64,000 nucleotides of DNA from Blautia sp. (GTDB lineage Bacteria; Bacillota; Clostridia; Lachnospirales; Lachnospiraceae). The notes below the pieces were generated by a model, which ran no database searches, was not told the origin of the DNA, and saw only the letters and a program-made list of their open reading frames with translations. Both the position numbers and the translations under genes were made by a program. Positions 38,826 through 47,981 of the stretch are shown in pieces; position 1 is the stretch's first letter, and the number at the start of each line of letters is the position of its first letter. The DNA lies in assembly GCA_017475035.1 (NCBI GenBank), contig JAFVGK010000048.1:1-64000 (forward strand), read 5' to 3'.

Positions 38826-41800
38826 TTGTATCAGAAAGTAGACACAGATCTGAATTTCGTCGACAGAGAAAAGAGCGTCGAGAGATTCTGGAAGGAGCAC
38901 CATATCTTTGAAAAAAGTATGGAGAACAGAAAAGAAGGACCGGTCTATACCTTCTATGACGGGCCTCCGACAGCGAATGGCAAGCCGCATATCGGCCATG
39001 TGCTGACACGAGTGATCAAGGACATGATCCCGCGTTATCGTACCATGAAGGGATATATGGTTCCGCGCAAGGCCGGCTGGGATACCCATGGGCTTCCTGT
39101 GGAGCTGGAGGTAGAGAAAAAGCTTGGTATCAACGGAAAAGATCAGATTGAAGCCTATGGTATCGAGCCTTTCATCAAAGAGTGCAAGGAGAGCGTCTGG
39201 AAATACAAGGGCATGTGGGAAGACTTTTCCTCAACGGTCGGTTTCTGGGCAGATATGGATAACCCCTATGTCACTTATCATGATGATTTTATTGAGTCCG
39301 AATGGTGGGCGTTAACGGAAATCTGGAAGAAAGGCCTTTTGTATAAAGGCTTCAAGATCGTCCCCTACTGCCCGCGCTGCGGCACGCCGTTGTCTGCCCA
39401 GGAGGTTTCCCAGGGGTATAAGACCGTTAAAGAGCGTTCCGCTATCGTCCGTTTCCGGGCGAAGGATGATGATGCGTATTTTCTGGCGTGGACGACCACG
39501 CCCTGGACGTTATTGTCAAATACCGCCCTTTGTGTGAATCCGAAGGAAACCTATGCCAGAGTAAAGGCCGCAGACGGCAATACGTATATTCTTGCCCAGG
39601 CTCTTCTGGATACGGTTCTCGCGCCGTTGGCGGATAAAAAAGCCGGGATCCCTGCTTATGAGGTGCTAAAGACCTGCACTGGCAAGGATCTGGAATATAA
39701 AGAGTATGTGCCGCTCTATGAGTGCTGTGCGGCAGCTGCCGAAAAACAGCATAAAAAGGCACATTTTGTTACCTGTGACAACTATGTCACGATGTCAGAC
39801 GGTACCGGCATTGTCCATATCGCCCCTGCTTTTGGTGAGGATGACGCGCGGATCGGCAGGCTCTATGACCTTCCTTTCATCCAGTTTGTGGATCAGAAAG
39901 GCGTGATGACGGAGGATCCGTTTAAAGGCATGCGCGCAAAGCCGACCGAGAAGGAAGTCAAGGACGGGGCCGTCAGCGCGGATCCGGAGGTGATCAAGGA
40001 GCTGTCCGGAAGGAAGCTTCTCTTTGCTGCCCCAAAGTTTGAGCACGAGTATCCGCATTGCTGGCGCTGTGATACCCCGCTGTTATATTACGCGAGGGAA
40101 TCCTGGTTTATCAAGATGACCGCTGTCAAGGATGATCTGATCCGGAACAACAACACGATTCACTGGATCCCGGAGAGCATCGGCAAGGGACGCTTCGGCG
40201 ACTGGCTGGAGAATGTCCAGGACTGGGGCATCAGCCGCAACCGTTACTGGGGTACTCCGCTGAATATCTGGGAATGCAGCTGCGGCTGTCAGGAGTCCAT
40301 CGGAAGCCGTGCGGAGCTTGCCGAGAGAAGCAGTGATCCGGATGCGGCGAAGATTGAGCTTCATCGCCCTTACATTGATCAGGTGACGATTACCTGCCCG
40401 AAATGCGGCGGCACGATGCATCGCGTGAGTGAGGTGATCGACTGCTGGTTTGATTCCGGCGCGATGCCTTTTGCCCAGCATCACTATCCGTTTGAAAACC
40501 AGGATCTCTTTAAACAGCAGTTCCCTGCAGCTTTCATTTCTGAGGCAGTGGATCAGACCAGAGGCTGGTTCTATTCTCTTCTTGCCGAGTCGACCCTGCT
40601 CTTCAATAAGGCGCCGTACGAGAACGTTATCGTTCTCGGCCATGTTCAGGACGAAAACGGACAGAAGATGAGCAAGTCCAAGGGAAATGCCGTGGATCCC
40701 TTTGAAGCTTTGGAGACCTATGGCGCGGACGCGATCCGCTGGTATTTCTATATCAACAGCGCGCCGTGGCTGCCGAACCGTTTCCATGGCAAAGCCGTCG
40801 TAGAAGGACAGCGCAAGTTTATGAGTACTCTTTGGAATACTTATGCCTTCTTTGTTCTCTATGCGAATATTGATAATTTTGACGCAACACAATATTCATT
40901 GGAATATGATAAACTCTCCATCATGGATCGCTGGCTTCTTTCCAGGCTGGAGACCATGGTCCGGACCGTGGATGATGATCTGGACCAGTATCGGATTCCG
41001 GAGAGCGCCCGTGCGCTGCAGGCTTTTGTGGATGACATGAGCAACTGGTATGTCCGCCGCTGCCGCGAGCGCTTCTGGGCAAAGGGTATGGAGCAGGATA
41101 AGATTAATGCGTATATGACGCTTTATACTGCGCTTGTTACCGTGGCAAAGGCTGCCGCGCCTCTGATCCCCTTTATGACGGAGGATATCTATCAGAATCT
41201 TGTGCGCAGTATTGATGATAACGCTCCGGAGAGCGTACACCTGTGCGATTTCCCGAAGGTGGAGGAAGCCTGGATTGACACGGAACTGGAAGCAAATATG
41301 GCAGAGCTTCTGGAGATCGTGGTTCTTGGCCGTGCCTGCAGAAATACGGCAAATATCAAAAACCGCCAGCCTGTCATCAGAATGTATGTAAAGGCAGAGA
41401 AGAAGATGGACGCATATTTTACGTCTATCATCGCGGATGAACTGAATGTAAAGGAAGTCGTCTTTACAGACGATGTGGAATCTTTTGTTTCTTATAAATT
41501 TAAGCCGCAGCTTCGTACTGTAGGACCAAAATACGGAAAGCTGCTGAATGGTATCCGTACCGCACTGGATCAGATCAATGGCAGCGCTGCCATGGCTGAG
41601 ATCCGTTCTTCAGGAAAGCTTACCCTTACGATTCAGGGAAGTTCTGTTGAGCTGGCTGAGGAGGATCTGCTGATCGAGACACAGAAGGCGGAAGGCTATG
41701 TGACGGAACAGTCTTCCCGCGTGGCAGTTGTTCTGGATACGCACATGACTCCGGAGCTGATCGAGGAGGGCTTCGTTCGCGAAATCATCAGCAAGGTACA

Positions 41801-42014
41801 GACCATGCGTAAGGAGGCCGGCTTTGAGGTGATGGACCGCATCAATGTTTATGCAAAGGATAATGCCCGGATCCTTGAAGTATTGGAAAAGAATAAGGAA
41901 GAAATCTCCGGAGAAGTTCTGGCAGAGGAGATGCGTCTGGGTGAGATGGGCGGATACGAAAAAACCTGGAGCATCAACGGAGAGAACGTTACTCTTGGCG
42001 TAGAGAAGCGTTGA
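38826..42014 (+). CDS. ileS: Isoleucyl-tRNA synthetase
   Basis: A 1,062-residue class I synthetase that charges tRNA-Ile. The HIGH motif is PPTANGKPHIGHVLTRVI (about residue 50) and KMSKS is GQKMSKSKGNAVDPFEALET (about residue 615). Between them lies the editing domain (FLAWTTTPWTLLSNTALCVN ... DGTGIVHIAPAFGEDDARIG). CxxC zinc pairs are present (YCPRCGTPL, ITCPKCGG). The length and the C-terminal region (QLRTVGPKYGKLLNGIRTAL, LEEGFVREI-like) fit the long, eukaryote-like type 2 IleS, a group known for low mupirocin sensitivity. The start is TTG 38,826 behind GGGGGT. The leader is only about 55 bases, and I see no T-box. Confidence 0.95.
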   Translation: MYQKVDTDLNFVDREKSVERFWKEHHIFEKSMENRKEGPVYTFYDGPPTANGKPHIGHVLTRVIKDMIPRYRTMKGYMVPRKAGWDTHGLPVELEVEKKLGINGKDQIEAYGIEPFIKECKESVWKYKGMWEDFSSTVGFWADMDNPYVTYHDDFIESEWWALTEIWKKGLLYKGFKIVPYCPRCGTPLSAQEVSQGYKTVKERSAIVRFRAKDDDAYFLAWTTTPWTLLSNTALCVNPKETYARVKAADGNTYILAQALLDTVLAPLADKKAGIPAYEVLKTCTGKDLEYKEYVPLYECCAAAAEKQHKKAHFVTCDNYVTMSDGTGIVHIAPAFGEDDARIGRLYDLPFIQFVDQKGVMTEDPFKGMRAKPTEKEVKDGAVSADPEVIKELSGRKLLFAAPKFEHEYPHCWRCDTPLLYYARESWFIKMTAVKDDLIRNNNTIHWIPESIGKGRFGDWLENVQDWGISRNRYWGTPLNIWECSCGCQESIGSRAELAERSSDPDAAKIELHRPYIDQVTITCPKCGGTMHRVSEVIDCWFDSGAMPFAQHHYPFENQDLFKQQFPAAFISEAVDQTRGWFYSLLAESTLLFNKAPYENVIVLGHVQDENGQKMSKSKGNAVDPFEALETYGADAIRWYFYINSAPWLPNRFHGKAVVEGQRKFMSTLWNTYAFFVLYANIDNFDATQYSLEYDKLSIMDRWLLSRLETMVRTVDDDLDQYRIPESARALQAFVDDMSNWYVRRCRERFWAKGMEQDKINAYMTLYTALVTVAKAAAPLIPFMTEDIYQNLVRSIDDNAPESVHLCDFPKVEEAWIDTELEANMAELLEIVVLGRACRNTANIKNRQPVIRMYVKAEKKMDAYFTSIIADELNVKEVVFTDDVESFVSYKFKPQLRTVGPKYGKLLNGIRTALDQINGSAAMAEIRSSGKLTLTIQGSSVELAEEDLLIETQKAEGYVTEQSSRVAVVLDTHMTPELIEEGFVREIISKVQTMRKEAGFEVMDRINVYAKDNARILEVLEKNKEEISGEVLAEEMRLGEMGGYEKTWSINGENVTLGVEKR

Positions 42015-42028
42015 CAGGAGGAAAATGA

Positions 42029-44491
42029 ATGATCGACAGACAGTTTAAGAAAGAAACCTTTAAGAAAAATGTTGCGGATAATGTCAAGTTTCTATATAGA
42101 AAAAAACTGGAAGAAGCATCCCAACAGCAGATCTATCAGGCTGTGTGCTACACGGTCAAGGATGTGATTATCGACAACTGGCTGGAGTCTCAAAACGCAT
42201 ATGATGAGCAGGATCCGAAGATTGTCTATTACATGTCCATGGAGTTTTTGATGGGTCGTGCCCTGGGAAATAACCTGATCAATCTGGGTGCCTACGGCGA
42301 GGTAAGGGAAGCCCTGGCTGAGCTCGGCATTGATCTGAACATGGTGGAAGATCAGGAGCCGGATCCGGCGTTGGGAAACGGCGGACTTGGTCGTCTTGCG
42401 GCCTGCTTTTTGGATTCCCTGGCAACCCTTAATTATTGTGCTTATGGCTGTGGGATCCGTTACCATTATGGTATGTTCAAGCAGAAGATCAAAGACGGAT
42501 TCCAGATCGAAGCGCCGGATAACTGGCTTAAGGAAGGCTATCCTTTTGAACTGCGTCGTCCGGAGTACGCAAAAGAGGTTCATTTCGGCGGGTATGTCCG
42601 TGTAGAATATGACGCCGCGAAGGGTGAAAATGTTTTCATCCATGAAGGATATCAGGCAGTTCGCGCGATTCCGTTTGATATGCCGATCGTGGGCTACAAT
42701 AATCATGTGGTCAACACTCTGCGTATCTGGGATGCGGAACCGATCGTGGATTTTGGTCTGGATTCCTTTGACAAGGGCGATTATAAAAAGGCAGTGGAGC
42801 AGGAAAACCTGGCGAGAAATATTGTCGAGGTCCTTTATCCCAATGACAATCATTACGCCGGTAAGGAGCTTCGTCTGAAACAGCAGTATTTCTTTGTTTC
42901 AGCAAGCCTGCAGGCTGCCATTGACAAGTTTAAGAAAAAACATTCTGATATCAATCTGCTTCCCACCAAGGTGGTTTTCCAGATGAATGATACCCATCCG
43001 ACTGTCGCGGTTGCGGAGCTGATGCGTATCCTGCTTGATGAAGAAGGCCTGGGCTGGGATCAGGCATGGGCGATCACGACCAAATGCGTTGCCTATACCA
43101 ACCACACGATCATGTCCGAGGCGCTTGAGAAATGGCCGATCGAGCTCTTCTCGCGTTTGCTTCCGCGTGTATATCAGATCGTGGAAGAGATCAACCGCCG
43201 CTTTATCCTGCAGATTCAGGCAGAGTATCCCGGTAATTATGAGAAGATCAAAAAAATGGCGATCATCTATGACGGGCAGGTCAAGATGGCGCACCTCGCG
43301 ATCGTTGCCGGCTATTCCGTCAACGGTGTGGCAAGGCTGCACACGGAGATCCTCAAGAATCAGGAGCTGCATGATTTCTACCAGATGATGCCGGGCAAAT
43401 TTAATAATAAGACCAACGGCATCACTCAGAGGCGTTTCCTGCTTCACGGAAATCCGCTGCTGGCGGGCTGGGTCAGCGACCATATCGGACCGGACTGGAT
43501 CACGGATCTTTCCGCGATTAAGAAGCTTGCGGTTTATGCGGATGATGAAAAAGCCCAGATGGAATTTATGAATATCAAGTTCCGCAACAAGCAGCGTCTT
43601 GCCAAATATATCCTGGATCATAACGGGATCGAGGTGGATCCGCATTCGATCTTTGACGTACAGGTTAAGAGACTGCATGAATACAAGCGTCAGCTGCTGA
43701 ATATTCTCCATGTGATTTATCTGTATAATCAGATCAAGCAGCATCCGGAGATCGATTTCTACCCAAGGACCTTCATCTTCGGAGCGAAGGCCTCCGCGGG
43801 ATATGAGAGAGCGAAGAAGATCATCAAGCTGATCAATTCTGTTGCAAATGTTGTCAATAATGATCCTGCTCTCGGCGGAAAGCTGAAGGTCGTCTTTATC
43901 GAAAACTATCGTGTTTCCAACGGCGAGATCATCTTTGCGGCAGCGGATGTCTCGGAGCAGATCTCTACCGCCAGTAAGGAAGCTTCCGGTACAGGCAATA
44001 TGAAATTCATGCTTAACGGCGCTCCTACACTGGGCACGATGGACGGAGCCAACGTGGAGATCGTTGAAGAAGTCGGTATGGAGAATGCCTTCATCTTTGG
44101 CCTGTCTTCCGAGGAAATCATTAATTATGAAAGAAACGGCGGTTATGACCCGAATGTCATCTACAATACCGACGGTGATATCCGGCAGGTGCTGATGCAG
44201 CTGATTAACGGAACCTTCGATTCTGATACGGATCTGTTCCGCGATATCTATGATTCGCTGCTGACGAGAAAATATTCTGACCGTCCGGATCAGTACTTCA
44301 TCCTGGCCGATTTCCGTTCCTATGCGGAGGCACAGCATAAGGTTGAACAGGCTTACCGCGATGAAAAACGCTGGGCAAAGATGGCGCTTTTGAATACTGC
44401 CTGCAGCGGCAAGTTTTCATCCGATCGTACGATCGAAGAATATGTCCGTGATATCTGGCATCTGGATAAGGTGGTTGTAAAACAGGCGTGA
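42029..44491 (+). CDS. glgP: Glycogen/maltodextrin phosphorylase
   Basis: An 820-residue phosphorylase that releases glucose-1-phosphate from alpha-1,4-glucans. Family landmarks are YMSMEFLMGRALGNNLINLG, DPALGNGGLGRLAACFLDSL, VFQMNDTHPTVAVAELMRIL, and the cofactor site SGTGNMKFMLNGAPTLGTMD with the pyridoxal-phosphate Lys at residue 659. The length is normal. It is 14 bases after ileS and likely co-transcribed. A strong hairpin at 44,538-44,573 closes the unit. Confidence 0.94.
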   Translation: MIDRQFKKETFKKNVADNVKFLYRKKLEEASQQQIYQAVCYTVKDVIIDNWLESQNAYDEQDPKIVYYMSMEFLMGRALGNNLINLGAYGEVREALAELGIDLNMVEDQEPDPALGNGGLGRLAACFLDSLATLNYCAYGCGIRYHYGMFKQKIKDGFQIEAPDNWLKEGYPFELRRPEYAKEVHFGGYVRVEYDAAKGENVFIHEGYQAVRAIPFDMPIVGYNNHVVNTLRIWDAEPIVDFGLDSFDKGDYKKAVEQENLARNIVEVLYPNDNHYAGKELRLKQQYFFVSASLQAAIDKFKKKHSDINLLPTKVVFQMNDTHPTVAVAELMRILLDEEGLGWDQAWAITTKCVAYTNHTIMSEALEKWPIELFSRLLPRVYQIVEEINRRFILQIQAEYPGNYEKIKKMAIIYDGQVKMAHLAIVAGYSVNGVARLHTEILKNQELHDFYQMMPGKFNNKTNGITQRRFLLHGNPLLAGWVSDHIGPDWITDLSAIKKLAVYADDEKAQMEFMNIKFRNKQRLAKYILDHNGIEVDPHSIFDVQVKRLHEYKRQLLNILHVIYLYNQIKQHPEIDFYPRTFIFGAKASAGYERAKKIIKLINSVANVVNNDPALGGKLKVVFIENYRVSNGEIIFAAADVSEQISTASKEASGTGNMKFMLNGAPTLGTMDGANVEIVEEVGMENAFIFGLSSEEIINYERNGGYDPNVIYNTDGDIRQVLMQLINGTFDSDTDLFRDIYDSLLTRKYSDRPDQYFILADFRSYAEAQHKVEQAYRDEKRWAKMALLNTACSGKFSSDRTIEEYVRDIWHLDKVVVKQA

Positions 44492-44503
44492 CCGTCATCC
44501 GAA

Positions 44504-44537
44504 GTTTTTGCATAGCATACAAAACTGCGTTATGAGA
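44504..44537 (+). repeat. Dispersed element 1, partial copy after glgP
   Basis: Contains GTCATCCGAAG and CAAAACTGCGTTATGAGAGG, the right-hand module of element 1, but lacks the first hairpin. It runs directly into the glgP terminator. Confidence 0.5.
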
Positions 44538-44573
44538 GGGAGGCATGTGCCGGGAGACCGGCACATGCCTCCC
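44538..44573. terminator. glgP terminator hairpin
   Basis: GGGAGGCATGTGCCGG and CCGGCACATGCCTCCC form a perfect 16-bp stem with a GAGA tetraloop, followed by TCTGTTCTGTT. Confidence 0.8.
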
Positions 44574-44608
44574 TCTGTTCTGTTAGCACAGACATTCTCA
44601 TCCAAATA

Positions 44609-44648
44609 AAAAAGGGACGTCCCGACTTTCTCGTCATCGGAACGCCCC
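44609..44648 (-). terminator. Terminator of the micro-ORF transcript
   Basis: On the minus strand GGGGCGTTCCGA pairs with TCGGGACGTCCC (with G-U pairs), followed by TTTTTTATTT. It begins directly after the last micro-ORF stop. Confidence 0.85.
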
Positions 44649-44672
44649 TTACAGCGGTTCAAATAATCTCAT
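44649..44672 (-). CDS. Micro-ORF MRLFEPL
   Basis: ATG at 44,672 is eight bases after AAAGGAGG, encodes seven residues and stops directly before the terminator. The MRL start resembles the short motif at which macrolide-bound ribosomes stall in some erm leaders; that parallel is inference. Confidence 0.45.
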   Translation of the reverse strand: MRLFEPL

Positions 44673-44719
44673 ACGAAATCCTCCTTTATGAAATTTTCTT
44701 TTACTTATGCGATAAATCG

Positions 44720-44740
44720 TTATGGATCTCTGCCTTTCAT
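44720..44740 (-). CDS. Micro-ORF MKGRDP
   Basis: ATG at 44,740 follows AAGGAGGAG by seven bases and encodes six residues before TAA. Confidence 0.4.
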   Translation of the reverse strand: MKGRDP

Positions 44741-44859
44741 TGTAAATCTCCTCCTTTTCGTATCACAAATATCATCATCAAACACAAGTCAACGACCAAT
44801 ATCTATGTGAACTCCTCCTGGAGATTATAAAGAAAGAAAAACATGGGATCTGAAATTAC

Positions 44860-44868
44860 CTAGCGCAT
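44860..44868 (-). CDS. Minimal ORF MR-stop
   Basis: ATG CGC TAG behind GGAGGGTGG with good spacing. It is a two-codon ORF and would load and release ribosomes at once. Confidence 0.4.
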   Translation of the reverse strand: MR

Positions 44869-44942
44869 TGGTCCACCCTCCATAAATAAAACGATCAGTA
44901 TCTGAATATTTAGAATTGATTTATCTCTTTTGTTATGTCTGC

Positions 44943-44971
44943 ATTATACATCAATTGATTTTCCTTGTCAA
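44943..44971 (-). promoter_or_regulatory. Consensus promoter of the micro-ORF transcript
   Basis: Minus strand: perfect -35 TTGACA (44,966-44,971), 17-base spacer and perfect -10 TATAAT (44,943-44,948). It is one of the strongest promoter matches in the window. Confidence 0.88.
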
Positions 44972-45151
44972 GTACTTTTTTAAAAAAATTAGTCCTGAAT
45001 AGTATTAAATGATTGAATAGTATAAATATAACAAACTTTTACGCAAACAATATGAACAAAACATTCTTCCTGCTTGTTCTCTTATCCTGATTGTGATATA
45101 CTTTTTTAAAAGAACCAGCCTGCGGCTTTATATTTGTTTGACGTACCGCAA

Positions 45152-45280
45152 TTACGCCGCACAAGCGGCATCCTTCAGACTTCGTTTCGGGAGTCATATT
45201 CTGTCCCCGAGCGGGAAGCCCGACAGGCAGCAAAACAGTCATCCGGACGGTATGACTGTTTACAATTATGGAGGAGTTGA
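45152..45280 (+). repeat. Hairpin-rich leader with partial dispersed element 1
   Basis: Contains GCCGC...GCGGC, CTGTC...GACAG, then CAGCAAAACAGTCATCCGG resembling the middle of element 1, and GGAGGAG before the TTG start at 45,287. It is more diverged than copies a-e. Confidence 0.45.
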
Positions 45281-45286
45281 TCTGCT

Positions 45287-47215
45287 TTGAATTATAATAT
45301 TTCTTATGATATTGCCGCGTTGCTTCTTTCGGCAATCACATTTGCGGGAGTTCGCCTTACAAAAGACATGAACCGCCGGGAGAATGTGATCTTTTCGATA
45401 CTGATCGCGGTGAATTTTGCAACAGCCTTCCTTGATATTTTAAGTGCGTATTGCATCATGCATCCGAGTACCGTGGATTATATTTTCACGGATCTGGCGG
45501 CATATATGTATATCATTATTCATAATATGCTTCCCTTTCTGTACTATCTGTATGTTTTACAGGCTTCCAGCGGTACACTCAGGCCTTTAATGAGTTACCG
45601 GGGTCTGCAGATTATACCTTTGCTCTGCAGTATAGTCATGATTGCTTTGCAGCCTTTTTTTCACCAGCTTTATATTATCGGATCGGATGGAGTATATTAC
45701 AGGCAGCCGCTTTTAAGCGTGCTGTATCTGAATGCCGCGATCTACATCATGCTGGGATCCGGCTATGCGGTAATCCACAATTGGCGTCTGACCTCCTGGA
45801 GGGTGCCGATGTTTTTGGGATATACCGCCGCTACGGGCGTGGCAATTATCCTCCAGGTTTTATGGCCGAGTCAGCTGATAGAGGTTTTTTGCCAGACATT
45901 GGCTTTCATTGTTCTTATGTATACGATCGAGGATTCGGAAAGTATCTATGACGCAAAAGAGAAGCTTTATAACCGGAAGGGTTTTTTGATTGATATGGAA
46001 AAGCATTTTTCCGGCAGGGAACCCTTCGGCCTTATTATGGTGCGTTTTACGAATATCGGTCGATACGCCAGTCTGATCGGATCCTCGGCTCTGTACAGCT
46101 GTTATATAGAGAATCTGAATGAGCTGATTATGGGCGTGTCACGCAGTAAATGGTATGATTTGGGAAATTATACATTTGCGTTTGATATCAGACAGAGGGA
46201 TACGAGGTGGATCAATTCTTTCCTTCGACGTGTAGAAACAAAGTTCCGGCAAAACTGGACATATGGAAACAGAGAATTATTTCCTGAAGCACAGCTTTTT
46301 GCGCTTCGGATTCCGGATGATTTTGACCGGACAGATATGCTGTTAAAGATTGCCGATCGTTTTCATTTAAATCTTCCACTGAATAAAGTATTGTCAGGGA
46401 ATGCCCTGGCTGGCATAAAACGGGAGTTTCAGATTGAGGAGGCTTTGGGCAGGGCACTGGTTGAAGATCATTTTGAAGTTTATTACCAGCCGATCTGGGA
46501 AGTGGCTACAAAACGGTTTCATTCTGCGGAGGCATTGCTTCGTCTTCATGATGAGTTATTAGGGGAGATTCCGCCTGATGAATTCATACCGATTGCGGAA
46601 AACAATGGCATGATTGTCGAAATTGGCCAGGTGATGCTGAAAAAGGTCTGCGCATTTGTCAGACAGAGCGATCTGCGAAGCGTAGGCATTCAGTTTATCG
46701 ACATAAATCTCTCAATTGTTCAATGTATGGTTGGAAATTTCACAGATTCGATGACCAGGATTATGCAGGATTATGGAGTTCCTGCCAATGTTATCAATTT
46801 TGAGATCACGGAGGCGGCTTCCAGGGAAAATTATCCCGGACTGCATCAGACGATCCAGGCATTACACAGTATTGGATCCGGCTTTTCCCTTGATGATTTC
46901 GGAACGGGGTATTCCAATCTATCAGCAGTAGTACAGATGGATTTTGATAATATAAAAATAGATAAAAGCGTTCTTTGGGACGCAGACGAAAACAAAAATG
47001 CCAATATTTTATTGAGAGAGGTGATCAAAACCCTCCAGAATATGAACAGAAAAATCGTTGTGGAAGGCGTAGAGACAGAGTGGCAGAAACAGAAGCTGCT
47101 CGATTTTGGCTGTGATTATCTGCAGGGCTTTTATTTCAGCCGACCTCTGGAAAGCGGGAAGTTTGTGGACTTTGTGAAAGAATATAATCTTTCGGCAGCG
47201 GAAGAGGAGGATTAG
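45287..47215 (+). CDS. Membrane EAL-domain c-di-GMP phosphodiesterase
   Basis: A 642-residue protein. Residues 1 to about 215 form about seven membrane helices. The middle (RKGFLIDMEKHFSGREPFGL) is a GGDEF-like fold without the GGDEF motif, so it should not make c-di-GMP. The C-terminal EAL domain is complete: EALLRLHDE (Glu 415), DINLSIVQCM, EITEAASREN, LDDFGTGYSNLSA, IKIDKSVL, VEGVET and QGFYFSRPL. The catalytic and metal residues are therefore retained and the enzyme probably degrades c-di-GMP in response to a membrane signal. TTG start nine bases after GGAGGAG. Confidence 0.88.
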   Translation: MNYNISYDIAALLLSAITFAGVRLTKDMNRRENVIFSILIAVNFATAFLDILSAYCIMHPSTVDYIFTDLAAYMYIIIHNMLPFLYYLYVLQASSGTLRPLMSYRGLQIIPLLCSIVMIALQPFFHQLYIIGSDGVYYRQPLLSVLYLNAAIYIMLGSGYAVIHNWRLTSWRVPMFLGYTAATGVAIILQVLWPSQLIEVFCQTLAFIVLMYTIEDSESIYDAKEKLYNRKGFLIDMEKHFSGREPFGLIMVRFTNIGRYASLIGSSALYSCYIENLNELIMGVSRSKWYDLGNYTFAFDIRQRDTRWINSFLRRVETKFRQNWTYGNRELFPEAQLFALRIPDDFDRTDMLLKIADRFHLNLPLNKVLSGNALAGIKREFQIEEALGRALVEDHFEVYYQPIWEVATKRFHSAEALLRLHDELLGEIPPDEFIPIAENNGMIVEIGQVMLKKVCAFVRQSDLRSVGIQFIDINLSIVQCMVGNFTDSMTRIMQDYGVPANVINFEITEAASRENYPGLHQTIQALHSIGSGFSLDDFGTGYSNLSAVVQMDFDNIKIDKSVLWDADENKNANILLREVIKTLQNMNRKIVVEGVETEWQKQKLLDFGCDYLQGFYFSRPLESGKFVDFVKEYNLSAAEEED

Positions 47216-47601
47216 GAATACCAAAATAGATTTTGTGCATATTCTGCATTATTATGCATGCCTGCTGTATTCCCGGCTTTTGTAATAAATGGGGGTATGA
47301 GAGGTATAATAAGTGAATAAGAGTATATTATTTCTATCAGAGAAAATATTATTTCATTTTGAAATGATTCTCGGAAATCAACTGTGATAGAAAAAACGAC
47401 CATGAGATTTTGTGCTCCGGGATCAGATAAAATCCGGAACGGGCAAAAAGAATCCAAGGTTTACCGGGATCCTATCTGTAATGTATTTTTATTCATTTTT
47501 TAACAAAGAATTCATAGAGAAAACACTTCGTTTTCACAATTGCTCGTTACGATATTACCGTAGTCTGCTATAAGCATTCTACAATTTTCTTTTTCATACG
47601 C
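47216..47601. other. AT-rich intergenic stretch
   Basis: No gene is supported. A -10-like TATAAT occurs near 47,307 without a good -35. TTACGA and TATAAG with a 16-base spacer near 47,546-47,573 could drive the hairpins that follow. Confidence 0.35.
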
Positions 47602-47671
47602 GCCGGTTCGTAAATACTCGTACCGGCCTCCTTCCTCTTTTTGAGTCGGCTCGCTGCCGGCTCTTTTTTAT
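47602..47671 (+). terminator. Two hairpins ending in a T-tract
   Basis: GCCGG...CCGGC (47,602-47,627) is followed by GAGTCGGC/GCCGGCTC (47,643-47,663) and six T. It would terminate a plus-strand transcript, either from the EAL gene or a small RNA. Confidence 0.7.
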
Positions 47672-47815
47672 GTCAGGGGCGCCGAAATATCATATTGCGC
47701 CGCCCCGTCGGAGAGTAGAGGGGGGCAGGCCTTCCACTACCCTGTTCCTTACCCCGGGCAATCCGAAGGAAGGTCACCTGACAGTGACGTTCGGTTCGGG
47801 GAGGAAAAAAGATCC
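47672..47815. ncRNA. Candidate structured RNA, strand undecided
   Basis: GC-rich, non-coding block between AT-rich flanks. It contains many mutually complementary segments: GGGGCG/CGCC-GCCCC, GGCCTTCC/GGAAGGTC, CCCCG/CGGGG, and GTCAC/GTGAC. The density of pairing and the contrast with flanking composition suggest a conserved RNA. I considered known clostridial RNAs but could not match one with confidence. Confidence 0.45.
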
Positions 47816-47981
47816 GCTGCTCCAGGCTTGGATTTTGCCGTATTAAAGAAACATCGAATGTGGGTCTGAACATAAATCTGTAAACATTAGGATAGAGTCA
47901 GAAATAAATGTCACGAATAACGAAGGATTTTTGTTTGGGAGTGAACCTTAAAAAATCAGTTACATAGTAAGAAGAATAGAA

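Larger units (their letters stand above)
44603..44942 (-). ncRNA. Stand-alone short transcript with strong ribosome sites and micro-ORFs
   Basis: Read on the minus strand. It has a consensus promoter (44,943-44,971) and, in order, four Shine-Dalgarno sequences of the GGAGG type: GGAGGGTGG before ATGCGCTAG; CTCCAGGAGGAG with no ATG nearby; AAGGAGGAG before a six-codon ORF; and AAAGGAGG before a seven-codon ORF. A terminator closes it. Nothing is encoded downstream on this strand, since glgP is convergent. The arrangement looks like an antibiotic- or translation-sensing leader without its gene, or a small RNA that engages ribosomes. No family recognised. Confidence 0.65.

Noticed and set aside
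47672..47815. Naming the structured block as raiA RNA, 6S RNA or RNase P RNA
   Set aside because: Some segments looked familiar, but I could not match a consensus reliably on either strand, so it is left as an unnamed candidate.
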